Below are positions 45,201 through 54,339 of a DNA stretch of 64,000 nucleotides, piece by piece. Position 1 is the first letter of the stretch. The number at the start of each line of letters is the position of its first letter. The DNA comes from CAWDMC01 sp963803295 (GTDB taxonomy: Bacteria > Acidobacteriota > Terriglobia > UBA7540). The stretch covers positions 299,208 through 363,207 of the forward strand of contig CAWDMC010000004.1 in assembly GCA_963803295.1 (NCBI GenBank), read 5' to 3'. The notes beneath the pieces are model-generated. The model saw only the letters and a list, made by a program, of their open reading frames with translations, made no database searches and was not told where the DNA came from. Made by a program: the position numbers and the translations under genes.

Positions 45201-48200
45201 ATCACGCAGATTTGCCCAATCGATAGCAGAGCGGTGGAGCGCACTCATAAACGAAAGTTCATCGCGTGGGAAAAGTCCGGTAGAAGCGCCGTACGTCTGC
45301 AGGGCGTTGTCGATCCTGGCCCGCGTCGCAGCGAAGTAGTTAGTGGAAATGCTCCAGACGGTAAAGTCGTCGTTGCGCCACCAGCGTTCTTTTTCGAACT
45401 GCCGATTGGGACCGCCGCTTCCCACAGCACAGGTCAACGCGGTTCCGTTCACGCCGAAAGTGAAGCGGTAGGGTTTACCCCAGGGATCGAGTAGTGAGCC
45501 GATATCGAGACCCAGCCGTGCGGTTTCCTGTCTGAGGGTCGGCAGATCGCGGATGTAACCACCGGTGCGTTTGTGATATTGAGCGAAAGCGCGCTCGAGC
45601 GTTTCACCCGATGTCCGGAAGTAGGCCCAGTGGAGTTCAAGAACAAGGAAATCGTCTTCTGTATCAGGCTTTTTGTCGGGACCAACGCTATAGACGTCCA
45701 GCGTGTCCCATGCCTCCTTAGTCGAGAACTTCGGCATGTAGGGTCTGCCCCACGGATCGCGAATCGCCTTGAAGTCGATGCCAGTCTCGGTAAGAAAACG
45801 GCGCAAGGACGCGTCATCGTTCGGATATTCCCGGGTTCGCCGGTAGCGTTCATCAACGGCGTTTTTGAGCGGCTTGAGCGAGGGATCGATGAATTTGCCG
45901 AAAAGCTTGTGCAGGTCCGGAGATTGGGGACTATTATCGAAGAACCGAGGCGAATACTCTGCCCAGGACTGAAACAGCGTCACCTCTGCCGCAAGATCCA
46001 GTCCGTCAGGCAGCGGCTTCGAGAGATCAAGCAGGTCAAGGTCCTCCCTCTTCAAACCTCCAATAGAACTCTCGTCAGAATACGAACGGTAATAAAAACC
46101 GTAATGACCCCCGAACTCGCGGTCGGTGCGTGCCCTTTCCTCCACCGCTTTGTCGAAGATCATCGTACCCAAGTCGGCCTCGACTGGCCTCCCGTCCGGA
46201 CCTGAAACGCCAAAGTCCGCCTGGGCTCCCTCACCGGGACGGTGAGTGTCGCCATCGAGTTGGAGATTCAGGGTGAGGCCGTGCCGGGCGGGGTAAATGA
46301 TTTTGCGAACTCCGGCTTCTCCCTGCTGATACCGGTCCTGACCAGGGGAGGGCAATACCCATGCCATGACATCGACTTCTCCCTGGAAAACACTTCGGTA
46401 GGGTATTTCGAGCGAGGCATGGCTTTGGTGTATCTCCACCTGCCTTGACTCAACAACGCCGGCGTCACTCGCCATATTCACCAACAGTGTGGTTTCCGGG
46501 TAGCTGGAATCGATTTGGATCTCGATCGGGTCGCCAGCGCGGTATAGAGCCTTATCGGTTTTGACGCGGAGTTCGACTACCTCCCTGTCGACCCAAATCT
46601 GTTCGCGTTGCTGCCCCTCCCGGTCTTGGGCATCTCTGGCCTGCAGGCCGAGCCAGATCGAGTGGTCATTCCCATCAGTCTGCGGTGCCCCGACGCCTGT
46701 TACCTTGCCTACCCCATAGTGATTAGTGTGTACCGTTACAGCGGGGGACACTTTGGCCAGAGCTATTGTCTCATCCTTATCGTCATCAGATTTGTGGGCA
46801 ATACGGACCGCGACGTCACATTCTGCCGGTGTGCCGTCCGCGTATGAAGTGGAAACGTAAAACTCGAGGGGGAGATTCCAGCTTGTATGGTTACCCCAGT
46901 GAATAAGGTAGACATGAATAGGCTCTTTGGTCACGCGCAGATCGAAGCGGCGCTGCTCGGTTCGGCCGGTAATTGGATCCGTGATGTAAGCTGCGTAACC
47001 GAGATCCTCAAAACGCGAGTATCCGTTTCCCCTAAGGTCCCTGTGAGCGTCTTTCAAATCGATTTGGGTAGTGAACCGACCTTGATCGTCGGCCTCGCCT
47101 TCGTACTTCGCCGATTCCTTCACCTCCCATTTCTGCTCTTTGTAATTCCATCGTCGGTCTTCTTCTCGAACCACCTTTACGCGCCCGTGTTTCACCGGCT
47201 GTCCGAAGAGGTATTCGCCGCTAACCTCGACGCTGGCGTTCTGGCCGGGCAGATAGTAACTGTGGTCGGGCTTGATGCTGACGGTGAACTGCGGCAGTTC
47301 GTACCGCCTGATCCTGATAGAGGCGTATGCGGTGTTTCCTGATTCGCCTTCGCGACCGATCTGTACCCGCACCGAGTAATCGCCCAGGCGCTGATGATCA
47401 GGAATGTCCCAGTCCACGTGAGCTACCCCGAAACGGGAGGTGGTAAGCTCGCTGCGGAATACCAGGGCGTTATCGGGATCCTGAACTTTCAGCACTACTT
47501 GCGCACCGCTAAGAGCGCGACCGGAGGGACCGAAGATGAGGACGCGAGCATGCATCACCTGGCCGGGCTGGTAGAGTGGTTTATCGGTGGTTATCAGGAT
47601 GCGCGGCGCTCGCTGCGGTTCCAACTCTTCCTCTGCCTCGGCGCTATAACCGCCCTTGCGACCTGCGACCGAGATACCGGCTTTGCGATCCTCCTCTTGC
47701 GGCGGCACGTTGAAGAGAAGCTTGGCATAACCATCGCGATCCGTTTGGGCTTTGGCGGCTGCGGCCATTTTGGTATCGCTGTCCTCAAATTCCGCTGATC
47801 CCGAAAGCTCGACGCCCGCGACAGGCGCCCGGCTGAAGGGATGAGTTGCCCGGACCAGGACCTCGAATCCGCGGTGTAGATTGGGCTCAGTCTGCCAGGC
47901 AGCGACTTCGAGATTGAATGCATTCTCAAGCACATGGCCCACGGAGAGGACGCCCTCGGAGCGATTGCGAACCACGCTGCCAGATGCGGGTCTGAGGTGA
48001 TAACGAAGGCGATACCACAGGAGGTCTTGCGTGTGCAGTCCGTGCTTCTGATCCGTTTTCAGCTCGGGCAAGGTCATGGTCAAGGGGATCACGCCCGAGC
48101 CGGGCGCGACGGTTGCCGAGCGCGCAGCTTCAGCAACTAACCTGTCTTCGGGATCAAGCAAATCGACCGTATACTCGACCGGCAACGGGGCGAGGGTATT

Positions 48201-48446
48201 ATTCTCGACAGCAAGTGAGACGATCAGCTCTCGTTCGGTGAGAGAAGCACGCGTCGCGGTCTCGTTGACCATGAGCGGGGCAGTAGCAGGAACCGATGTC
48301 GTGCCAGCCCGAAACGTCATAAAGAGACTTACGAAAAATAGCGCGGCCTTGATAAGCGATTTGGCCTTGGCCAGATCGGGTTCCCGTTGCGGGATTGGCC
48401 GGGCGGAGATTAGGTTCAACAGGAAGTGCAGGGCGAGTCTTAGCAT
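42231..48446 (-). CDS. Bacterial alpha-2-macroglobulin with GspG-like and carboxypeptidase-regulatory inserts
   Basis: 2071 residues from the ATG at 48446; a TTG ten codons earlier adds an odd leader. An N-terminal signal/anchor segment (LIKAALFFVSLFMTF) is followed by macroglobulin domains (ITTDKPLYQPGQVMHARVLI). Residues about 850-1150 hold repeats like pseudopilin GspG C-terminal domains (DPWGRPYMPKF, SVGPDKKPDTEDDF). Next come a carboxypeptidase-regulatory-like domain (GAIRGIVTDASGAVVAGVTI, about 1175-1265), a polyproline run near 1300, and the family block EYFPETLLWEPEL. The thioester motif YGCGEQ is intact, with its Cys codon at 43812-43814. Bacterial A2Ms trap proteases in the periplasm. 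The insert replaces the usual bait region. Confidence 0.88.
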   Translation of the reverse strand: MLRLALHFLLNLISARPIPQREPDLAKAKSLIKAALFFVSLFMTFRAGTTSVPATAPLMVNETATRASLTERELIVSLAVENNTLAPLPVEYTVDLLDPEDRLVAEAARSATVAPGSGVIPLTMTLPELKTDQKHGLHTQDLLWYRLRYHLRPASGSVVRNRSEGVLSVGHVLENAFNLEVAAWQTEPNLHRGFEVLVRATHPFSRAPVAGVELSGSAEFEDSDTKMAAAAKAQTDRDGYAKLLFNVPPQEEDRKAGISVAGRKGGYSAEAEEELEPQRAPRILITTDKPLYQPGQVMHARVLIFGPSGRALSGAQVVLKVQDPDNALVFRSELTTSRFGVAHVDWDIPDHQRLGDYSVRVQIGREGESGNTAYASIRIRRYELPQFTVSIKPDHSYYLPGQNASVEVSGEYLFGQPVKHGRVKVVREEDRRWNYKEQKWEVKESAKYEGEADDQGRFTTQIDLKDAHRDLRGNGYSRFEDLGYAAYITDPITGRTEQRRFDLRVTKEPIHVYLIHWGNHTSWNLPLEFYVSTSYADGTPAECDVAVRIAHKSDDDKDETIALAKVSPAVTVHTNHYGVGKVTGVGAPQTDGNDHSIWLGLQARDAQDREGQQREQIWVDREVVELRVKTDKALYRAGDPIEIQIDSSYPETTLLVNMASDAGVVESRQVEIHQSHASLEIPYRSVFQGEVDVMAWVLPSPGQDRYQQGEAGVRKIIYPARHGLTLNLQLDGDTHRPGEGAQADFGVSGPDGRPVEADLGTMIFDKAVEERARTDREFGGHYGFYYRSYSDESSIGGLKREDLDLLDLSKPLPDGLDLAAEVTLFQSWAEYSPRFFDNSPQSPDLHKLFGKFIDPSLKPLKNAVDERYRRTREYPNDDASLRRFLTETGIDFKAIRDPWGRPYMPKFSTKEAWDTLDVYSVGPDKKPDTEDDFLVLELHWAYFRTSGETLERAFAQYHKRTGGYIRDLPTLRQETARLGLDIGSLLDPWGKPYRFTFGVNGTALTCAVGSGGPNRQFEKERWWRNDDFTVWSISTNYFAATRARIDNALQTYGASTGLFPRDELSFMSALHRSAIDWANLRDSWNHGYYLKFEAENRYSDQVQIQKANSGKGRSQKRDKITPVTLKMINIALRSAGPDGQRGTKDDFDVAHYERAVSEQSGSQLKPVRSASIVLAKGKGAIRGIVTDASGAVVAGVTIHATLQSRSVTVSVETGSDGRYLLRNLEPGNYDISFGHIGFVTGSETDVPVLADQVTELDITLAVGGATHKITVTAEVTSFNTESSSLAGITAIRGGPSPPPPPPPPHERFIESLSRRDSKAGSGTPRPREYFPETLLWEPELITDANGRAQLKFKLADNITTWKISAIGSTVEGEVGTAEKELRAFQPFFVQLDPPPILTQGDEIALPVTARNYLDKSQSIDFEMKPGDWFTLLGPAHRHAEIAAGDSAKQVFSFRAAKSVTDGKQRVTAIGSESSDAIERKVSVHPDGQEITTTVNRMLGEATSLSLNVPPGAIAESAEARLKIYPNLMAHIIDAIEGMLQRPYGCGEQIISSAYPSLLLLRYHKLAGHSDAALETRARRYLQLGYERLLSYQASGGGFSYWGSGDEPDIALSAYALRFLSDTSDFIKVDPEVVQAARSWLMGQQRKDASWPGHRWVIEGREDTRRAALLTASIARVLASLPSDTGSEAAKSGASHGNPPKLAGEASRPNQPPADPVASALTYLRPRVEAIDEPYLIASYTLAALAAHRSTEAAQGARRLQALARREQSGVYWALETNTPFYGWGEAGRVETTALAVEALLQGLKPVSQSAADQSLIDQGLLLLLAQKDRYGVWYSTQATVNVLQTLTLLATENATVSKETPSAAAAMEAAITVNGREAGSIRLAAPGELANPVEVDVSRFLVQGQNRIEIRRPHSSGEASVELVGTHYEPWRASNQGQFVAATGESSGLQMSVRFSKAEAQSGDEIVCHVASERVGFRGYGMMIAEIGLPPGAEVDRGSLDTAQKNWSINRYEVLPDRVVFYLWPQAGGTRFDFSFRPRLAEKARSASSVLYDYYNPSARVVVAPTTFLIR

Positions 48447-48476
48447 AGGACAGTCACATTCGGGCTGCGGTCTCAA

Positions 48477-49081
48477 AAAGCAGCCACTCCAACGGTGCGC
48501 GTTGAAGTATACGAGCCCGGTGACGACTCCTCTGTGATGCAGATCACGCGAAGTGGCAAGAATATGCTGGGAAGGGCGATTTTAACTTAATTGTTATCAC
48601 TGGTCTTACTATCAGAGGTTTGGATAGCGCGATTTGCCGTCGGTGATTTCAACTTAGACGCGAAAGCCTGATATCGCGCGTCCGACGTTAACGGCGATTA
48701 CTACCAAACCAGTCTCAATCTTTCTTAGCAGAGGCAACGGTACATTGAAAACGCACGTAGAGTATAAGATTGCGGGTGTGGTTCAGTCGCATGACTGCGG
48801 AGATCTAATTTAAGTGGCGAGGGCAAGCTTGATTGACGTGTCGTATCCTGGGCACCACCGCAGGGACGCCTATACCCTTATTCACGACCGTTACTTTTAT
48901 AGCCGCATCCAGAACCTGGGGTTTCCGACGCCAAACGGCTGGGGAACCAAGGAAGTTAGGTACACTGGGGAAATGCGAATTTACGGCTGATCTTTGAGAG
49001 CGCGTCCTCATCCTATCAGGGACATTGCGCATCAGACTCCCCGTCAGCGAATGTGTGTGACGGGCTATCCGCTGAATGGGT
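48477..49081. other. Intergenic region without recognised gene
   Basis: About 600 bases upstream of the macroglobulin gene. It contains its promoter and the tail of the toxin gene's surroundings, but frames here have no family resemblance. No motif recognised. Confidence 0.45.
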
Positions 49082-49540
49082 TTAGGGTTGAGCGCTGCCA
49101 GCGAGCAGAGCTGCAAGCAGCGGATGCTTCTTGGCCGCAAAAGGATTCGTGATGCTAACTCCGTTCCAAGTAAAGCCCTCCTGTAGGTCTTCTGAAAGAA
49201 GGAGGCGACATCCTGAGGCGGCAGCAGCGGAGAGAATCACCGCATCCCAGATACTGAGCTGATGATCGGTCGCGAGGTCCGTCGCCGCGAGCATCACTTC
49301 AGCGGAAGTCTCGATCGGAGGAAACGCATCTTGCCACGTCAGAACCGCGCGCCGGGCTTTTGCTGGTGCCCGGCCGGCCTTGCGTACCAGCACATTGAAC
49401 AGCTCGCCCAACGCCTGGACGGGTACAAAAACTGTGTCTTGAGGGAGTTTCTCGATTAACTCGAGCGCCGCACGCCTCATGGCCGCGCCGTTCACGCCTT
49501 CGGCGTAACCCAAAATGTTCGTGTCGAGCGCGAGTCTCAC
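49082..49540 (-). CDS. vapC: PIN-domain ribonuclease toxin (VapC-like)
   Basis: 152 residues. PIN-domain acidic residues are visible: Asp in ALDTNILGYA at the start, Glu in VPVQALGELFNVL, Asp in LSIWDAVILSAAAASGC, and a closing Asp/Glu in LLLSEDLQEGF. These coordinate the metal of the RNase active site. The start overlaps the stop of the antitoxin gene by 4 bases, the usual type II toxin-antitoxin order. Confidence 0.87.
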   Translation of the reverse strand: MRLALDTNILGYAEGVNGAAMRRAALELIEKLPQDTVFVPVQALGELFNVLVRKAGRAPAKARRAVLTWQDAFPPIETSAEVMLAATDLATDHQLSIWDAVILSAAAASGCRLLLSEDLQEGFTWNGVSITNPFAAKKHPLLAALLAGSAQP

Positions 49541-49782
49541 TTTTTATCCTCATAAAGCTCATCTCGCGACCAGCGGCCGACTGTAACCACGCGTTCCGAC
49601 CGGAGTCTCTTCAACAGGGTCCGCCGAGCCGCTCGCGCCACGCCGCCATTCCTTGCGACGGGGACTATTTTAGCGACGGCTTTGCCGTGCGCTGTCACGA
49701 TGTAGCTTTGCCCTTCCCGAACAGCACCAAGAAGCTTCGAAAACTTACGGTTCGCCTCTGCGGCTGAAACAGCTTTTTCCAT
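49537..49782 (-). CDS. Type II antitoxin, Phd/YefM family
   Basis: 81 residues. The N-terminal part MEKAVSAAEANRKFSKLLGA and VREGQSYIVTAHGKAVAKIVP is the Phd/YefM fold; the C-terminal KRLRSERVVTVGRWSRDELY is the toxin-binding tail. It overlaps the vapC-like toxin by 4 bases. It probably also autoregulates the pair. Confidence 0.87.
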   Translation of the reverse strand: MEKAVSAAEANRKFSKLLGAVREGQSYIVTAHGKAVAKIVPVARNGGVARAARRTLLKRLRSERVVTVGRWSRDELYEDKK

Positions 49783-49921
49783 CTTCTTTCCCCGATGTAG
49801 TGATACTACATACTATGCCACAAAACCGAGCGGCCAACAACGAATCTCATCGCACAACGCGCGGAAGCAATTTTACTTTTTCTTTAGCTCCGAAAGTCCC
49901 CATTCTGAGGAGGATACTGGA

Positions 49922-51133
49922 ATGCGAGTACGTTATCAGACCGGATGTCTTCGCCTGGTCCCGCGCAAGACTGGGCCTCGCTGCTGGGAGTTCCTTTGGT
50001 GGGAAACTGACCTGACTGGACGGCGAGTGCGGCGCACCGCAGTCATCGGTACGCTTCAGGAGTTGCTCAATGCGGATGACGCTTGGCGTGCCAGCAACGG
50101 TCTCCGGGTAGCCATAAATGAAGCCCGAAATCGTCAGCCCGAGCAACCCATCACAGTTGGAGACCTGATTGACCACTACGTCAAAACGGAACTGGACAGC
50201 GATCTCGCCGAGCGCGCCAAGTCCTATGCCACGAGGTTTGTATACAGGGATTTCCTCGACCGTTGGGTGAGACCCGCCTGGGGAGAGCTTAACATACGCG
50301 CCGTCCGTACCATCGCAGTGGAACGTTGGCTAATTGACGCGAAGAAATGGCAATCCAATGGCAGCTTCGACCAAGGCGAAGATCCGCAATGTGATGTGCG
50401 TCCTGTTTAACCACGCCATCCGTCATGAGTGGCTAGAACAGGGGAAAAACCCTATTCTCCTCGTCCGACAAAGTGCCAAGCGGCAAAAAAGTCCCAGAGT
50501 ACTTGGAAGTCGAAGAACTGCGCGCGCTACTTTCTCAACTGGACCGGTGCTTTCGTGTGATGGTCTTTCTGGATGCAGTTACCGGTCTCCGCCGCAGCGA
50601 GCCTCTGGCTCTGAAGTGGGAGGACATTGATTTCGATCGTCTGCAAATCAACGTGAGGCGCTCGATCTATCGGAATGTTGTTGGCAACTGTAAAACCGAA
50701 GCGTCTCGGAAACCTGTACCGATGGATCCTGTTGTCGCCACCGATCTGCGAACCTTGAAGGAAGCAAGTCGCTATCCGAAGGCATGCGACTGGGTGTTCG
50801 CGAGCGCCTGTAAGTTCCGGCATTGAAAAGCATATCGGGTGGCATACGTTCCGCCACAGCTTTTGCACTCTGCTCATGGCAAACGGAGAGAACGTAAAGA
50901 TTGTGCAGGAGCTTATGCGTCACGCCAATTGCCGGAGCACACTGGAGATCTATTCCCAGGCACGAAATGAGGCGAAACGAGCGGCCCAGCATCGCCTGGT
51001 CGAAAGATTTGCTCCGTTTAATGGAGGGCCAGCAAAGGTGCGCGAGGCCTTGGTGTGGGTGCACGGGGTATTGCGTCGCACGAGCACTCATCTCAGCCTC
51101 GGCGACGTTCGCATCCTGTGTTTCCAGTCGTGA
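49922..51133 (+). pseudogene. Tyrosine integrase, frameshifted and internally deleted
   Basis: Three frames together make a phage-type integrase. The first (from 49922) has an N-terminal Arm/SAM-like part (PITVGDLIDHYVKTELDSDL). The second and third give NVMCVLFNHAIRHEWLEQ and VFLDAVTGLRRSEPLALKWE, the catalytic Arg region. After VFASACKFRH about 40 residues are missing, and IGWHTFRHSFCTLLMANGEN with the H-x-x-R box and a plausible Tyr in STLEIYSQARNEAKR follow in a further frame. It lies 70 bases from a tRNA 3' fragment, which identifies its likely attachment site. Not functional as read. Confidence 0.8.
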
Positions 51134-51204
51134 GATTCAGGGCTTAATGGAGCCTTTTGGAGCACTGTCGAAGGGGGCGGCCAAAGTTAACCTATTGAGA
51201 AATA

Positions 51205-51250
51205 TGGTAGGCCCGAACGGACTCGAACCGTTGACCTCTACCGTGTCAAG
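51205..51250 (-). other. 3' fragment of tRNA-Val(GAC): attachment-site scar
   Basis: On the minus strand the bases run from the anticodon loop TTGACAC (anticodon GAC) through GGTAG-AGGTC, a T-arm (AACGG-TTCGAGT-CCGTT) and an acceptor strand to CCA. The 5' half is absent: upstream bases cannot pair with GGTAG. Such a partial tRNA beside an integrase is the usual mark of an att site left by an island inserted at a tRNA 3' end. Confidence 0.75.
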
Positions 51251-51552
51251 AGAATTCGAGTCTTATTACCCATCTTCAACAGTCTCTAACTCCCTTTATC
51301 CACTGCTATTTAACATGCACGACGAAAGCTCGTACGAATCAATCCAAGCAGGTACCTACTACATTTCCTACTACACTGAACGGGGACTTCTTTCAAAGTC
51401 GGCCGAGTCATTCGTGCGGGCGCAGGGGCGACAGCGGCCAGCTTTCACGCCAAACGGAAATCGACTCGCGGCCCGATAGCCAGTCCCATTGAGGAGGCGT
51501 TTAACTCCTTTACGTATCGAAGGATTTCCCTGAAACTTACTTGCATGGCCCT

Positions 51553-51650
51553 GGGAGGGTACCGTTTTCACGGAGGACCAAACCAGATCCCTTGTCGTCT
51601 TAGCATGCGTTTCTATGCACATAAAGCTTCTCAGAACACCTCAATTGAGG
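51553..51650 (+). repeat. Direct repeat, left copy, flanking the defence-like cassette
   Basis: A ~98-base sequence beginning GGAGGGTACCGTTTTCAC and containing CCAGATCCCTTGTCGTCTTA and TATGCACAT, ending CAATTGAGG. A second copy at 58635-58732 is about 80 percent identical in the same orientation. The two enclose seven kilobases of defence-like genes. Confidence 0.75.
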
Positions 51651-51756
51651 ATGACAACCTCATTTTCGGCGGTAAGGGCAGGCCCGACCATCGTTTTGCC
51701 GTGGCGAGTCCCGATGAGCAGCACACTTTAGCGGCAGGGCTGCCCGTTGCTACTTC

Positions 51757-52922
51757 TCATTCCCACTTCAGCTTGGCATTTGGGTAGTACAGAGAGATCG
51801 GGTTATCGCCGGATTCGGAATCCTCCAGCGCCCGCTTTACCTGATTAGCAACTTCAGCCGTGTACGTTTGGATCTTCGGCATGAGAGTGTACGGGTCCCG
51901 CGTCTCGATCGGAATGGTGCGGTATTGGTTCAGGTCGAATGGGATTTTGTCCACTGTCCGCTTGACCTGAACTGTGGGAAGGCGCGTGGCATGCCGTAGG
52001 CACAACTCATAGAACACATTTGGATTGTGGAACGATAAGTCGGCAATCACCAGTCGAGCCTTCAAAATGTGCTCGATCACCTGCTTCCCTATCATACCGG
52101 GCTTGCCCATCTGGTCGGCCCGCACAACAGTGAGACCGAATTCCGCCACAGCGGGCTTGATAATATACTCCATCAGGAAATCCGCGTGCCGCCGGTCCTC
52201 AGAATTTTCTTCTCCAATCGGTGAGATATAGAAACAAATCTGGTGAAATCTGCCGTTGCCGCAGCGCCTTCGCCTCTGCCCGCCACGTGTGCTCCCAGGC
52301 CTGTCGTCTCGCCCTGAGTTGTCGGTCCGCCTGATACTTCTTCAAGAGCCTGTTCAATCGGGATAATCCGTTCTGACCCGGCGATCGTTTTGAGCAGGCC
52401 GAGAAACTTCGCATTCAAAGTGAACTTGTCAATGCACTCTGCTTTTTCGTTCTCTTCTACATTTGCCTCGGACAGGTAGTCTGCCATCACTTCCTTCGCC
52501 GGCATCCTGTTCCCCTTCAGCTTCTGGTATAAGAAAGCGAAGGGTCCGTGCTTCTGAATAGCCAGATCGAAACGGGCCTGCATCTTCTTCGCTGGAGCAA
52601 CAACCTCGCTCGTGGCCTCATCGCCCTCTGGTGTCAATTCAAGAAACTCTGCTTGATACCCGCCCTTTGTTAAACCGTATTGGCCGGACGCCGTGACGAG
52701 TCGGCGCGCCTCATAGCTGTCTGGTTCCTTCTTGAGTTTTTCAAACAGAATGAGTCTGCGGACCCTCTGACCGGCAGCATACTTCTGGACTCCTTCCGGG
52801 ATCTCCAACGCTTCTTCAAAGGTGAGCGCAGGGAACCTTCGCTCCGTTCGTGGTTTGCGAGGGCGTTTTAGAGCACCAGCATCTTTGACCGCTCCCTTAG
52901 TGCGCGTTTTCTTGGCAGGCAT
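51757..52922 (-). pseudogene. Split gene: wHTH-like region plus nucleoside deoxyribosyltransferase/TIR-like domain
   Basis: Two frames: 52922-52173 (249 residues from the ATG at 52922, GAGG upstream) and 52173-51757 (138 residues, start overlapping the stop as TGATG). The conserved beginning of the C-terminal domain, ICFYISPIGEENSEDRRHAD, lies in the second frame inside the end of the first, so a frameshift near 52240-52255 splits one protein. The domain continues GKQVIEHILKARLVIADLSF and HNPNVFYELCLRHA, like the 2-deoxyribosyltransferase/TIR-like fold. The N-terminal part (GVQKYAAGQRVRRLILFEKL, VTASGQYGLTKGGYQAEFLE) resembles a winged helix. Damage or programmed shift cannot be told. Confidence 0.65.
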
Positions 52923-53008
52923 AGTATTTGACCTCAATTACACTCAAATCCAATCCTCTTGACTTCATCGAGGCTCACAGACGTGTTACCGTCGGTCGCC
53001 TGCGTCCG

Positions 53009-54043
53009 CTAACCAGTGTTGTCTCGTTCCAGATTCGCTCGCACTTCGTCTAGCCAACCAGGCGCGAGCCTGAAGTTGAACACCTTGATTCGATCGTGTG
53101 GCGCATAAATCGCTGTAAACTCGCCCAGATATGCGGCTTTCAGGGAGGCTGCACTTCGGCGTGACAGCACACCATTCGTCGCGTAAAGCTCGAACAACTG
53201 GTTTGGTAAGTCGAAAGTAAAGAGTCGCTCGCCGCCTGGTTTACTGATAGTCCACCCGTTTCCAATGCCCGCAGCCCCGAAGTGGATCTCGATATCTTCA
53301 ACTGGTGATAGGTCGTCGAGATTCAAGTTCCGACTTGGCGTAAGAAAGACTGGGAACGCGTGCCCTAGCGTGGCTATCAACGATTGGCCAACCGCTCGGG
53401 TAGATGCAACAACAATATCCAACCATGGGTACAGGTTAGCCATCTCGGAGCCAAATCGAAGTTCAGGCTGAAGGCGCCGCCGGACCTCTTTTCTGAGCTC
53501 CGCCAACGCGACGCCCATCACCTGTCCCTCTCTAGTCGGTAGTTGTTGAGTCGCCACATCGAGGGCATCGATCACCGGAGTGAAGTACGTCGACCTAGCG
53601 AGTGGAAGCAGATGCACGTCGTGCGCAAAGGCATAGTCTTGTGCGTCTGAAGTGAAGTCAGAGGAGCTAAAGACGGCTGCCTGGTAATGGTAACGGCCAG
53701 CTGCAGGGCGACCCGGCGCCTCCGCGACCCAAAATTCGGAGACATCCTTGAGGACACCAACGGTCCCGCGTACAATTGGCAACCCAATTGGCCGGTGATC
53801 TGAATACGATTTGGCTTCGACGAGAAGACGTTGGGGATTGCTAAATGGTTGACCGATGCGAAGGTCGGCGATCGCATCGAGCTGGTGACACGTGCCCCTG
53901 CCCCGCACGGTAAGGCCTGACGCGGATGTGCGAAGAGTCGGATCATTGCCGGCATCGGTCACGGTACCATACCCGGCCGCACGAAGGAGCATCAGCACGG
54001 CTTCTTCGAGTAAGACCCCTCGAACTTGGTGGATCGATGCCAT
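53009..54043 (-). CDS. PD-(D/E)XK-type restriction endonuclease-like protein
   Basis: 344 residues from ATG 54043, chosen because the fold begins at MASIHQVRGVLLEEAVLMLL; longer frame starts at 54121. The nuclease core is visible: a leading Glu-bearing helix, the Asp in HQLDAIADLR and the EAK motif in RLLVEAKSYSD, like Mrr/RecB-type endonucleases. The C-terminal 200 residues are of unknown type and might bind DNA or a partner. No methyltransferase is adjacent, so it may cut modified or foreign DNA, or work with neighbours of the cassette. Confidence 0.7.
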   Translation of the reverse strand: MASIHQVRGVLLEEAVLMLLRAAGYGTVTDAGNDPTLRTSASGLTVRGRGTCHQLDAIADLRIGQPFSNPQRLLVEAKSYSDHRPIGLPIVRGTVGVLKDVSEFWVAEAPGRPAAGRYHYQAAVFSSSDFTSDAQDYAFAHDVHLLPLARSTYFTPVIDALDVATQQLPTREGQVMGVALAELRKEVRRRLQPELRFGSEMANLYPWLDIVVASTRAVGQSLIATLGHAFPVFLTPSRNLNLDDLSPVEDIEIHFGAAGIGNGWTISKPGGERLFTFDLPNQLFELYATNGVLSRRSAASLKAAYLGEFTAIYAPHDRIKVFNFRLAPGWLDEVRANLERDNTG

Positions 54044-54339
54044 TGATCGCTGCGTCCGCCCAAAGGTGCAGCCGCCGCTCAACCCCCTTCTACAGCCAGT
54101 TGAGAGGACGATGCTTGGCACAGCGGAGTACCTAGTACCCTTGCCAGCAAAGATACCACAATGTTCAAGAGGCCCGCGCCGGATTGCGCTTCATCCGCGA
54201 ATTCGGCTTACCCGCGTTGCGGAAGTTGCGGGCGTCATGGCCGAATCAGAAGCTCGGAGCCCTGAAGAAATTGGAGTACCTTAGTTCGCGATGGAGTGCA
54301 GTCTTGGTATTTGCTACAAAGAGCATGCGACAATAGGCT

